64,000 nt of DNA, from positions 36,464-100,463 of the forward strand of contig NZ_LPVV01000007.1 in the NCBI RefSeq assembly GCF_002362255.1, read 5' to 3'. Under the pieces are notes generated by a model. It was given only the letters and a program-made list of their open reading frames with translations. It was not told the origin of the DNA and made no database searches. The DNA is from Microbacterium sp. SZ1 (GTDB lineage: Bacteria > Actinomycetota > Actinomycetes > Actinomycetales > Microbacteriaceae). A program made the translations under genes and the position numbers. Below, one piece after another: positions 8,451 to 16,080 of the stretch (its first letter is position 1; each line of letters opens with the position of its first letter).

Positions 8451-9212
8451 GGCGCGGGGTTCCATGACGATGCCCTGCGCCTCGAACGCGCGGCGGCGCT
8501 CCTCGATGCGGCGGTGCAGCTCCACCTGCGCCTCCTCGATGAGCGTGGGGTCGAGGTCCACCATCGCCGGGTGCGCATCCCCATGGTTCGACGCGATGTA
8601 CGCGTCGAGCTCAGGCCCCGACGTCCATGACGTGATGAGCGCGAAGCGCGGAGCTGTGCCCCGATGCCAGACGGCGTGCCAGAAGCGCTGCGTGTCGACG
8701 ATGATCCGCGAGCCCGCGGGTAGCGGCAGCCGGATCTCGGTTGCCGGGTCGAAGCGGTCGGAGCGGAGCAGCAGCAGCGAGTCGGGGTCGTCGGTGAGGT
8801 TGTAGTACCCCCGCACGACCCATCCGGTGCCGTCCTCGTTGAGGCGGTTGTTGTCGTCCTGGTGCAGGTTGTACACGGCATCCGCGTACGTGTTGGGCTG
8901 CAGCTCGATGACGCGGCAGCGTCCGACCCCGGCGCCCGGCTCGAGCGCGCGTGCCTGCAGGGTCGGCGCGATCGCCACCTGTGACGGCACCCACACGCCG
9001 TCCTTGTCGGTGCGGGGAGGGGTGTGGTTCCAGAACCCGTTGCACTCGATGTCGCCGGCGTAGCTCGCGAGCGGGGCGAACCGCGTGATGCCCGACGAGC
9101 GCCAGCCGATGTACTGCAGGTCGAGCCATTCGGCGGGGTCGGACGCCTGGTCGTGATCGTCGAGGACCACGTATCCGGTCTCGGCGAGAGCCTCCGACGT
9201 GATGAAAGCCAT
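8436..9212 (-). CDS. Putative Fe(II)/2-oxoglutarate-type oxygenase fold protein
   Basis: The product is not firmly recognised. The 258-residue soluble protein carries the residue pattern of a double-stranded beta-helix iron enzyme. His117-x-Asp119 is in 'YNLHQDDNN', a distal His (179 or 183) is in 'RFWHAVWH', and Arg189 follows. Many short beta-type segments lie around them. The ATG at 9212 is preferred over the in-frame GTG nine bases upstream, because the GGGAGG ribosome-binding site is correctly spaced only for the ATG. A DtxR/IdeR-like box lies just upstream at 9230, suggesting iron-dependent expression. It stands alone, convergent with cydC. A cupin without 2OG activity is a possible alternative. 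Confidence 0.55.
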   Translation of the reverse strand: MAFITSEALAETGYVVLDDHDQASDPAEWLDLQYIGWRSSGITRFAPLASYAGDIECNGFWNHTPPRTDKDGVWVPSQVAIAPTLQARALEPGAGVGRCRVIELQPNTYADAVYNLHQDDNNRLNEDGTGWVVRGYYNLTDDPDSLLLLRSDRFDPATEIRLPLPAGSRIIVDTQRFWHAVWHRGTAPRFALITSWTSGPELDAYIASNHGDAHPAMVDLDPTLIEEAQVELHRRIEERRRAFEAQGIVMEPRADLSV

Positions 9213-9229
9213 GGTGCGCACCCTCCCGT

Positions 9230-9248
9230 TTAGGCAATCCTAACCAGG
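9230..9248 (-). promoter_or_regulatory. DtxR/IdeR-like iron box
   Basis: TTAGGCAATCCTAACC has inverted TTAGG/CCTAA arms around a 4-bp centre. It matches the 19-bp actinobacterial IdeR/DtxR consensus at 13 of 19 positions by eye. It lies about 18 bases upstream of the ATG at 9212, where bound repressor would block transcription. Confidence 0.5.
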
Positions 9249-9317
9249 ATGCCGCGGCGATGCCGGGACCCCCGGACCGGACAAAACCGCCCGGGGCCCG
9301 TCGTCGTCTCCTCCCCG

Positions 9318-9370
9318 AGTTGGCACCTCCCGCGGGAATTCCGCGGGAATTGCGGCATCGGGTGCCAACT
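9318..9370. repeat. Inverted repeat enclosing a tandem 11-mer
   Basis: Perfect 10-bp arms AGTTGGCACC (9318-9327) and GGTGCCAACT (9361-9370) enclose a 33-nt loop. Inside the loop CCGCGGGAATT occurs twice in tandem (9330-9340 and 9341-9351). The element lies in the intergenic region 68 bases upstream of tRNA-Ser. Its function is unknown. Confidence 0.7.
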
Positions 9371-9438
9371 GAGCGGAGGAAGGATGCCGCGACCTCGCCG
9401 ATTCGCGCCACGGCGCGCGGTGTCGTAAGCTAGTCGGC

Positions 9439-9529
9439 GGTGACGTGTCCGAGCGGCCGAAGGTGCAACTCTCGAAAAGTTGTGTAGGGTAACCCCCTAC
9501 CGTGGGTTCAAATCCCACCGTCACCGCCA
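9439..9529 (+). tRNA. tRNA-Ser(CGA)
   Basis: The 7-bp acceptor stem GGTGACG/CGTCACC, a CAACT/AGTTG anticodon stem with loop CTCGAAA (anticodon CGA, reads UCG), a long variable arm typical of serine tRNAs, the T-loop GTTCAAATC and an encoded CCA end are all visible. A TAAGCT -10-like box lies 7 bases upstream. Confidence 0.97.
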
Positions 9530-9532
9530 TGG

Positions 9533-9557
9533 AAACCCCCGAGAAATCGGGGGTTTT
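9533..9557 (+). terminator. Rho-independent terminator of tRNA-Ser
   Basis: A stem of AACCCCCGA / TCGGGGGTT followed by a T-run begins four bases after the tRNA CCA end. Confidence 0.9.
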
Positions 9558-9894
9558 TCCGTTTCTCGGGTGAGGAGCGGTGCATTCGTGGTGCAGATTT
9601 TGACTGTGGACCCGCCAGCGCGCTGCCATCGTGGTGAAGTAGCTCGCAGCTCAACCAACCAGCGCCCACCTGTTGCCAGCGGGCGACCGGGAGCAAAGGA
9701 CTCGCTGGTCCGCCTCGACCGCCAGCAGCACCCTGGCGGTGACGACGTCGTTGGGGACTGTTATGGGCAACATCCGATGAGCGGATCGCGCCAGCCGATT
9801 TATAACCGTATCTGGTGCCGCATCAGGAGTGCATCGCCCTGCATCGCGTGATGGGGCGGGGTTGAATAACGCGTGAGTTCGATGCGTGGTGGGG
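9558..9894. other. Intergenic region between tRNA-Ser and lacI-type gene
   Basis: No gene, integrase remnant or duplicated tRNA 3' end could be found here. Short frames on both strands lack ribosome-binding sites and recognisable motifs. The base composition looks lower in GC than its surroundings, which fits an old junction between the tRNA and the adjacent accessory locus. Confidence 0.5.
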
Positions 9895-10899
9895 TCAGAC
9901 TGTATTGCGTACAACGACGTGATGGTCCGCGATCTCGGCCGTCGGCCCCTCCTGCTCGCCGGCGATCCTGGCGAGCAGGAGCTCCACCGAGCGGGCGGCG
10001 ACCCAGCCGAGGCCGGAGTCCACGGTCGTAAGGGCCGGGGTCGAGAAGGTCGCCTCCTCGACGTTGTCGAAGCCGATGACCGCCACGTCGCCGGGAACGG
10101 CGATGCCCTGAGCCTGGAGGGCGCTGAGCGCGCCCAGCGCCAGGGCGTCGTTCAGCCCGAAAACGGCATCAAACTCGACACCGGCGGCGATGAGATTCTC
10201 GATCGTGGAGGCCCCGGAGGCTCGAGTCCAGGGGATGGGCCCCGAGAGCAGATCGGGGTCGACCGCGAGCCCGTGTTCCCGGAGCGCAGCGCGAAAGCCG
10301 CGTGATCGCAGCGAAGCGGCGGCCGGCGCCTCGGTGTTCTCGGCGCCGAGTCCGACGATCCGTCGTCTGCCGGATGCGATCAGATACGCGGTCGCGTCAT
10401 ACGCGCCGCGTTCGTTGTCGACCGTGACGAAGTCGAAGCGGCGTGAATCGGCGCGGTCGCCGACCAGGACGATGGGGACGTCTGCGGTCGCCGCGGCGAT
10501 GTCGTCGGCCCCGAGCGCGAGGGGGCCGAAGATGAAGCCGTCCACGGATCGGCCCTTCCCTCCGCTGAGGACGTCGAGCTCCTGAGCGCGGTCGCCGCCG
10601 GTGACCTCGACGAGCACGTTCACGCCTCGCAGCTGAGCGGCCGCGACGACCGCCTGTGCGAACTCGGAGAAGTACGGATGCGCGAGCTCGGGGATCGCCA
10701 GCCCGATCGCTCCGGTGCGCCCTGAGCTGAGGTTGCGGGCCGAGATGTTCATCTTGTAGTTGAGCTGGTGCACGGCATCCGCGATCCGCGCCTTCGTCTC
10801 CTCGCGCAGATAGCGGTACCCGTTGAAGTAGTTGGAGACGGTCTTTTTCGACACGCCGGCGAGGCGGGCGACATCTGCCATCGTCGGCGAGCTGTTCAT
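9895..10899 (-). CDS. LacI-family transcriptional repressor
   Basis: This 334-residue protein has a LacI helix-turn-helix at residues 6-27 ('MADVARLAGVSKKTVSNYFNG'-type start). A hinge and a periplasmic-binding-protein-like effector domain follow, with the family strings 'IGFDNVEEATFSTPALTTVD' near the C-terminus. It is divergent from the GH127 gene, and two 18-bp palindromes lie between the starts. It therefore most likely represses the glycan-utilisation operon 11015-19760 and itself, and releases DNA on binding a sugar. The effector is unknown; an arabinose- or mannose-containing saccharide is inferred from the neighbours. Confidence 0.92.
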   Translation of the reverse strand: MNSSPTMADVARLAGVSKKTVSNYFNGYRYLREETKARIADAVHQLNYKMNISARNLSSGRTGAIGLAIPELAHPYFSEFAQAVVAAAQLRGVNVLVEVTGGDRAQELDVLSGGKGRSVDGFIFGPLALGADDIAAATADVPIVLVGDRADSRRFDFVTVDNERGAYDATAYLIASGRRRIVGLGAENTEAPAAASLRSRGFRAALREHGLAVDPDLLSGPIPWTRASGASTIENLIAAGVEFDAVFGLNDALALGALSALQAQGIAVPGDVAVIGFDNVEEATFSTPALTTVDSGLGWVAARSVELLLARIAGEQEGPTAEIADHHVVVRNTV

Positions 10900-10933
10900 G
10901 GATTCAACTTTCTGCGGAAGCCTGTTGCGAGTC

Positions 10934-10951
10934 TAGTACATCGGTGTACTA
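10934..10951. promoter_or_regulatory. LacI-type operator 1
   Basis: TAGTACATCGGTGTACTA has perfect 7-bp arms around a 4-bp centre. It overlaps a TTGCGA-N16-TACTAT promoter-like pair (10925-10952) reading toward the GH127 gene. Confidence 0.8.
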
Positions 10952-10958
10952 TCCCTTT

Positions 10959-10976
10959 TAGTGCACCGGTGTACTA
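10959..10976. promoter_or_regulatory. LacI-type operator 2
   Basis: TAGTGCACCGGTGTACTA is a second copy of the palindrome, with one arm mismatch. The two centres are 25 bp apart, about two and a half helical turns. Confidence 0.8.
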
Positions 10977-11014
10977 CCGGGATCGCGACTTCCATCAGCT
11001 CAACGAGGAGAACC

Positions 11015-12886
11015 ATGGTCAGCGTCTCTGACTCGCTCGTCACCCCTGCGGCACCGGCACGTGCCACTGCCCTTCGCCCCGTGGATCTTCGTCGGGTGCG
11101 GCTCGACGGAGGCTTCCTCGGCGACTGGCAGCGCGTCAATCGCGAGGGCACGATCCCTCACGTGATCGAGCGTCTCGAGTCGTCTGGTGTGATCGACAAC
11201 CTCCGCCGCCTCGTGGGGGAGAGCGACGCGGAGTTCCGCGGTCCGCTGTTCGCCGATTCCGACCTCTACAAGACGCTCGAGGCCATCGGCTGGGAAGCGA
11301 CGCGCGGCGACGTCAGCGCGTTCCTTCCCTTCGTGGACGACGCTGTACGCCTGCTCGCGGCCGTGCAGGAGGAGGACGGCTATCTCGACAGCTACTACCA
11401 GGGCCCGCACGCAGGAAAGCGTTTCACGGATCTGGCCCAGGGGCATGAGATGTACAAGCTCGGCCACCTCATCCAGGCGGCAGTCGCCTGGGCGCACGCC
11501 GGGCGCACGGATCTTCTGGAGATCTCCCTCCGCTATGTCGAGCTCGTGCACTCGACCTTCGGCGCCGGAGGGCGGGACGACATCGACGGCCACCCGGAGA
11601 TCGAGACGGCGCTCGTGGAGCTCTCCCGCCTGACCGGCGACGACAGGCATCGTCAGCTGGCCAAGCGGATGCTGGATCTCCGCGGCTATCGCACGATCGG
11701 CGAGGGGCAGTTCGGCGGCGCGTATTACCAGGACTACACGCCGGTGAAGGAATCCCGCGAGGCCACCGGTCACGCCGTCCGCCAGCTCTACCTGCTGGCC
11801 GGAGCGGCGGACGTCGAACTCGATGAGGCGGATGCCGGATACCGGGAGTCGCTGGACGCCCTGTGGACGAGCGTGCATGAGCACAAGATGTACGTCACGG
11901 GCGGGCTCGGTTCCCGTCACCGCGGGGAATCATTCGGCGATCCGTACGAGCTGCCCGCCGACCGCGCCTATTCCGAGACCTGCGCGGCGATCGCCAACCT
12001 GCACTGGAATTGGCGGATGCTGCTGCTCGACGGGGGCGCGCGATACGCCGACGAGATCGAGCGCGGCCTCTATAACGCGATCGCCGTCTCGACATCGGTG
12101 GACGGGAAGTCGTATTTCTACTCCAACCCGCTGCAGCTGCGATCGGGCCACACCCACGAGGAGGACGCACCGTCGACCCGACTCGACTGGTACTTCTGCG
12201 CGTGCTGCCCGCCCAACCTCGCCCGGCTGCTGTCCTCGATCACCGGCTACCTGCTCACGGAGACGGACGAGGCAGTGCAGTTCCATGTGTATGCGCCCGG
12301 AAGGTATGAAATCGAAGACGGGATCACCGCGACGGTCGCCACGACCTATCCTTGGGATGAGATCATCGAGATCGCCTTCGATGAGCCGACTGTGCGCGAG
12401 ACGCACCTCCATGTACCCGCCTGGGCGAAGGGCGCGACCCTCGCGGTAGACGGCGCCGAGCCGCATCCGGTCGAGAGCGGCTATGTTCGCGTCCCCGCCG
12501 GCGTGCGCTCGCTGACGCTGACGATCCCGGTCGAGCCCGTGTTCGAGAAAGCACACCCCTGGGTCGATGGGGTGCGCGGAACGCTCGCGCTGCGCCGAGG
12601 CCCCGTCTACTACTGCATCGAGGAAGCCGATCTCGCTGACGGCATCCGACTCGAAGACGTCGTCATCCCGGCTGCGCCTGTCGCGCGAGAGGCCGGTCGC
12701 GACGAGGCTCTAGGAGCCCCCGTCCTGACGATCGAGGACGGCCGACGACGGGCGGCAGCGGGCGACCTGTACGCATCCGCTTCCGCGGGCGACACCACTG
12801 AGCTCGGCGACGTCCGAGCGATCCCCTACTTCCGGTGGGCGAACCGTGCCCCCGGGGCCATGCGTGTGTGGGTGCCGACGGTCTGA
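11015..12886 (+). CDS. GH127 beta-L-arabinofuranosidase-like glycosidase
   Basis: GH127 enzymes release terminal beta-L-arabinofuranose using a cysteine nucleophile held in a zinc site. This 623-residue protein has the expected (alpha/alpha)6 plus beta layout. The metal/catalytic residues are visible: Glu321 and Cys323 in 'SETCAAI', and Cys397-Cys398 in 'CACCPPN'. No signal peptide is seen, so it acts in the cytoplasm on imported oligosaccharides. The ATG at 11015 is chosen for its GAGGAG ribosome-binding site; codons further upstream fall inside the operators. It is the first gene of the operon. Other GH127 specificities exist, so the exact sugar is inferred. Confidence 0.88.
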   Translation: MVSVSDSLVTPAAPARATALRPVDLRRVRLDGGFLGDWQRVNREGTIPHVIERLESSGVIDNLRRLVGESDAEFRGPLFADSDLYKTLEAIGWEATRGDVSAFLPFVDDAVRLLAAVQEEDGYLDSYYQGPHAGKRFTDLAQGHEMYKLGHLIQAAVAWAHAGRTDLLEISLRYVELVHSTFGAGGRDDIDGHPEIETALVELSRLTGDDRHRQLAKRMLDLRGYRTIGEGQFGGAYYQDYTPVKESREATGHAVRQLYLLAGAADVELDEADAGYRESLDALWTSVHEHKMYVTGGLGSRHRGESFGDPYELPADRAYSETCAAIANLHWNWRMLLLDGGARYADEIERGLYNAIAVSTSVDGKSYFYSNPLQLRSGHTHEEDAPSTRLDWYFCACCPPNLARLLSSITGYLLTETDEAVQFHVYAPGRYEIEDGITATVATTYPWDEIIEIAFDEPTVRETHLHVPAWAKGATLAVDGAEPHPVESGYVRVPAGVRSLTLTIPVEPVFEKAHPWVDGVRGTLALRRGPVYYCIEEADLADGIRLEDVVIPAAPVAREAGRDEALGAPVLTIEDGRRRAAAGDLYASASAGDTTELGDVRAIPYFRWANRAPGAMRVWVPTV

Positions 12887-12943
12887 CACTTCCCACGCGG
12901 CCGGTCATCGGCCACCCTTCACCATAGAGAGAGGAACCACGCA

Positions 12944-14227
12944 ATGAGGCGTCACATCAAGCCTTTCATCGCCCTGGCCGCAGTGTCGGCCTTGGGCATC
13001 AGCCTGGCCGGCTGCTCGACTACCGGATCGGGCGGCTCCGACGACGGAGGCGGCACCGTCACCATGTGGGTGCGCGACTCGCAGTCGCGGTTCATGCAAC
13101 AGCTCGCCGACGCGTTCAACGAGAGCCACGACACGCAGGTCGAGATCACCCTGATCACCTCGGGTGACTACGTCCAGAAGTTCGGAACCGCCGCAGCAGG
13201 CGGGGATGCTCCCGACATCGCTTCGCTCGACCTCGTCTACGTGCCGTATTTCGCCTCGGTCGGGGCGCTCAGTGACATCAGCGATCAGTGGAACAGCCTC
13301 GACTACAAGGACGACATGAGTCCGGGGCATGTCGCTCAGGGCGTCTACGAGGGCGGCGTGTACTCGGTGCCGTTCACGGCAGACGTGTCGGCGATGTTCT
13401 ACAACAAGGACCTCTTCCGTGCGGCGGGTCTCGACCCCGAGGCGCCGCCGACCACGATGGAGGAAGTCAAGGCCGCCGCGACCGCGATCACCGCGACCGG
13501 TGACGGCAACTACGGCTTCGCCTTCTCCGGTGCCTGCGGCGGGTGCAACATCTTCTCGATGGGCCCGTACGTGTGGGCGCAAGACGGCGACGTGCTCTCG
13601 GAGGACGGCATCGACGCGAAGTTCGACAGCCCGGAGGTCACCTCGACCCTGGAGCTGTACCGCGACATGTGGGATTCCGGCGCGATGCCTGCCCTCGTGC
13701 AGTCGGACGGCGGGTCGAACGCCGGTGACGCCTTCAACCAGGGCAAGGTCGGTATCTATAACTGGGGCACCTTCTTCCTCAGCTCGCTCGAAGAGGAGGC
13801 GACGTTCGACTGGGGCGTCGCTCCGATCCCGGGCGCCGAGGACGGGAAGATCGGGTCTTTCGCGGGCGGTGACAACCTCACCATCCCGTCAGGCGCCAAG
13901 AACCCAGACGGCGCCTGGGAGTTCCTGGAGTGGGCGACCGGCGAGGACGCACAGGCCGTGATCGCCGAGAACGGCGTCATGCCGACGCGACTCGACCTGC
14001 TGGAGGACCTCTACATCTCGCAGGACCCGCGGTTCCAGGTGTTCGCGGACGCTCTCGAGGTCGGGCGAGTGCCCTACAGCGTGATCGAGAACGAGATCAT
14101 CAACGACCCGAACGGCGTCTGGTCGACCATGATCCAGGAATCCGTCTTCGGTCCGGGCTCAGTCTCCGACGCCCAGAAGAAGGCACAGGAGGCCGCGCAG
14201 GCGCTCCTCGACGACGCCAACAGCTGA
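12944..14227 (+). CDS. Sugar ABC transporter substrate-binding lipoprotein
   Basis: The 427-residue protein starts with a lipoprotein signal (lipobox LAGC, Cys24). A cluster-B extracellular solute-binding fold follows, with 'YNKDLFRAAGLDPEAPPTTMEE' typical of oligosaccharide-binding proteins. It should capture the oligosaccharide outside the membrane and pass it to the two permeases downstream. The 55-base gap to the first permease contains a very stable hairpin, probably allowing higher expression of this component. A GAGAGAGG ribosome-binding site precedes the ATG. Confidence 0.93.
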   Translation: MRRHIKPFIALAAVSALGISLAGCSTTGSGGSDDGGGTVTMWVRDSQSRFMQQLADAFNESHDTQVEITLITSGDYVQKFGTAAAGGDAPDIASLDLVYVPYFASVGALSDISDQWNSLDYKDDMSPGHVAQGVYEGGVYSVPFTADVSAMFYNKDLFRAAGLDPEAPPTTMEEVKAAATAITATGDGNYGFAFSGACGGCNIFSMGPYVWAQDGDVLSEDGIDAKFDSPEVTSTLELYRDMWDSGAMPALVQSDGGSNAGDAFNQGKVGIYNWGTFFLSSLEEEATFDWGVAPIPGAEDGKIGSFAGGDNLTIPSGAKNPDGAWEFLEWATGEDAQAVIAENGVMPTRLDLLEDLYISQDPRFQVFADALEVGRVPYSVIENEIINDPNGVWSTMIQESVFGPGSVSDAQKKAQEAAQALLDDANS

Positions 14228-14235
14228 CACCTCAC

Positions 14236-14265
14236 GCCGGGGCGGCCGATGTCGGCCGCCCCGGC
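14236..14265. promoter_or_regulatory. Intercistronic stem-loop after binding-protein gene
   Basis: A perfect 14-bp inverted repeat (GCCGGGGCGGCCGA / TCGGCCGCCCCGGC, 2-nt centre) lies 9 bases after the stop and before the permease. There is no T-run. By analogy with malE-malF it may protect the upstream mRNA or partly terminate transcription. Confidence 0.7.
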
Positions 14266-14282
14266 TCATCCGGAGAGAGATC

Positions 14283-15206
14283 ATGACCGCACTTCAGCAA
14301 GCCACCCCTCCGACGCGGACACGCACGGATCGGATCGCCCGCCGGCGTGGGCGCCTCGGCCTCGTACTCAGCCTTCCGGCGTTCGTCCTGCTCGCGCTGT
14401 TCTTCGTGTGGCCGCTCATCCGCACGGTCGTCATGTCGTTGCATGACTGGCCCCTCCTCGGGGAGCCGGAGTTCACTGGCCTTGACAACTACTTCACGGC
14501 ATTCCAGGACGCGAACTTCCTCAGGGCCGCCGGGTTCACACTGCTGTACACGGTCGTGACGACGCCGATCCTCATCATCCTCGCGTTCCTGCTCGCCTTC
14601 CTGGTACGCGGCGGAACACGCGCCCACCGCTTCTTCCAGACCATCTACTTCCTCCCCGTGGTGATCGGGCTCGCCTCGGGCAGCTACATCTGGCTGTTCA
14701 TGTGGCAGTCGGACATCGGGCCGACGACGATCCTGCTCGGCAACCTCGGGCTAGTCGACCCGACGCGCAACTTCTTCGCGGAGTTCGGTTCCGCATTCGC
14801 GATCGTGGTCGCCATGGTCACGTGGAAGGTCGTCGGGCTGCAGATGCTCCTCGTGCTCGCCGGCATCCAGGGCGTCCCGGAAGAGGTCAACGAGGCGGCC
14901 CGCATCGACGGCGCCAGCCCGTGGCAGAGCTTCTGGCACATCACCGTGCCGCTGCTGCGTCCGACGCTCGCGCTGGTGCTCGTCTTCTCGGTCGCCGGCT
15001 CTCTGCTCGCGTTCGACCAGTTCTACATCATGACCACCGGCGGACCCGCGGGGTCGACCATCACCGCGGTGTTCGAGATCTACCGCTCGGGCTTCGTCAA
15101 GTTCGACGTCGGCTACGCCTCGGCCCTCTCCATCCTCCTCATGCTCGCGCTCGGCGTCGTCAGCGCGGTGCAGATGCTGCTCCTCAGGAACTCGGACAAC
15201 TCATGA
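14283..15206 (+). CDS. Sugar ABC transporter permease (MalF type)
   Basis: The 307-residue inner-membrane protein has about six transmembrane helices. Its EAA loop, near residue 205 ('EEVNEAARIDGASPWQSFW'), docks with the ATPase. It forms the importer channel with the next gene. Its TGA overlaps the ATG of the second permease by 4 nt. No ATPase gene lies in the cluster, so a shared MsiK-type ATPase encoded elsewhere is probably used. Confidence 0.93.
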   Translation: MTALQQATPPTRTRTDRIARRRGRLGLVLSLPAFVLLALFFVWPLIRTVVMSLHDWPLLGEPEFTGLDNYFTAFQDANFLRAAGFTLLYTVVTTPILIILAFLLAFLVRGGTRAHRFFQTIYFLPVVIGLASGSYIWLFMWQSDIGPTTILLGNLGLVDPTRNFFAEFGSAFAIVVAMVTWKVVGLQMLLVLAGIQGVPEEVNEAARIDGASPWQSFWHITVPLLRPTLALVLVFSVAGSLLAFDQFYIMTTGGPAGSTITAVFEIYRSGFVKFDVGYASALSILLMLALGVVSAVQMLLLRNSDNS

Positions 15207-16051
15207 CCGCCACACTCTCCTCCACGACCCTCGTCGTCCTGCCCAAAGCCACCCAGGCTCCGCGCCCGAAACAGCGCATCCTGCCCCGGTTCGCCTGGTG
15301 GGTCGTCAGCATCTGCCTCGCGGTGCTGTTCCTGTACCCCATCGGGGTCATGCTCTCCCAAGTGGGCACGGACGACCTCGCGCAGATCTTCGACTCGAGT
15401 CGAGGTCTGAGTGTCTGGACGAGCGCCGGCAACTCGGCGTTCGTCGCGCTGCTCGCGACCGCCGTGGCCGTCGTCATCAGCACCTGTGCCGGGTACGCGT
15501 TCGCGAAGCTGCCGTACCGGGGCAGCAAGATCGCGTTCTTCGTCACGCTCGTGACGTTGATGATCCCCTTCCAGGCGATCATCACGCCGCTCTACCTGGT
15601 GCTCCGCGATATCGGCTTGCAGAACAACCTGGTCGGCGTCGCCCTGGTCATCGCGACCTTCAACCTGCCGCTCGGGATCTTCCTCATGCGCAACTCCTTC
15701 GCGGCCATCCCCTCGTCGCTCGAGGAGGCCGCGCAGATCGACGGCGCCACGGCGTTCAGTGCGATGTGGCGGGTCATGCTGCCGGTCGCGCTCCCCGGTG
15801 TCGTCTCGACCGCGCTGCTGTCGTTCTTCGCGGCGTGGAACGAATTCTTCGCCGCTCTCATCCTCATCACCGACCAGAAGCTGTACACACTGCCCGTCAG
15901 CATCGGCATCCTGTCGGCCGACGCGAACTTCCAACTCGACTTCGGACTCATGCAGACCGGCGTGGCCATCACCGTCATCCCCTGCGTGGTCGTCTACCTG
16001 GTGCTCCAGAAGTACTACGTCGCCGGACTGCTGAACGGCGCGCTCAAGTGA
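15203..16051 (+). CDS. Sugar ABC transporter permease (MalG type)
   Basis: The 282-residue protein has six hydrophobic helices and the EAA motif 'LEEAAQIDGATAFSAMW', with the 'WNEFFAALIL' segment typical of MalG-type permeases. The start is the ATG in the ATGA overlap with the preceding permease. It is the partner channel subunit of the importer. Confidence 0.93.
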   Translation: MTATLSSTTLVVLPKATQAPRPKQRILPRFAWWVVSICLAVLFLYPIGVMLSQVGTDDLAQIFDSSRGLSVWTSAGNSAFVALLATAVAVVISTCAGYAFAKLPYRGSKIAFFVTLVTLMIPFQAIITPLYLVLRDIGLQNNLVGVALVIATFNLPLGIFLMRNSFAAIPSSLEEAAQIDGATAFSAMWRVMLPVALPGVVSTALLSFFAAWNEFFAALILITDQKLYTLPVSIGILSADANFQLDFGLMQTGVAITVIPCVVVYLVLQKYYVAGLLNGALK

Positions 16052-16080
16052 CACTGGACACGACGATCGAAAGGCACTCT

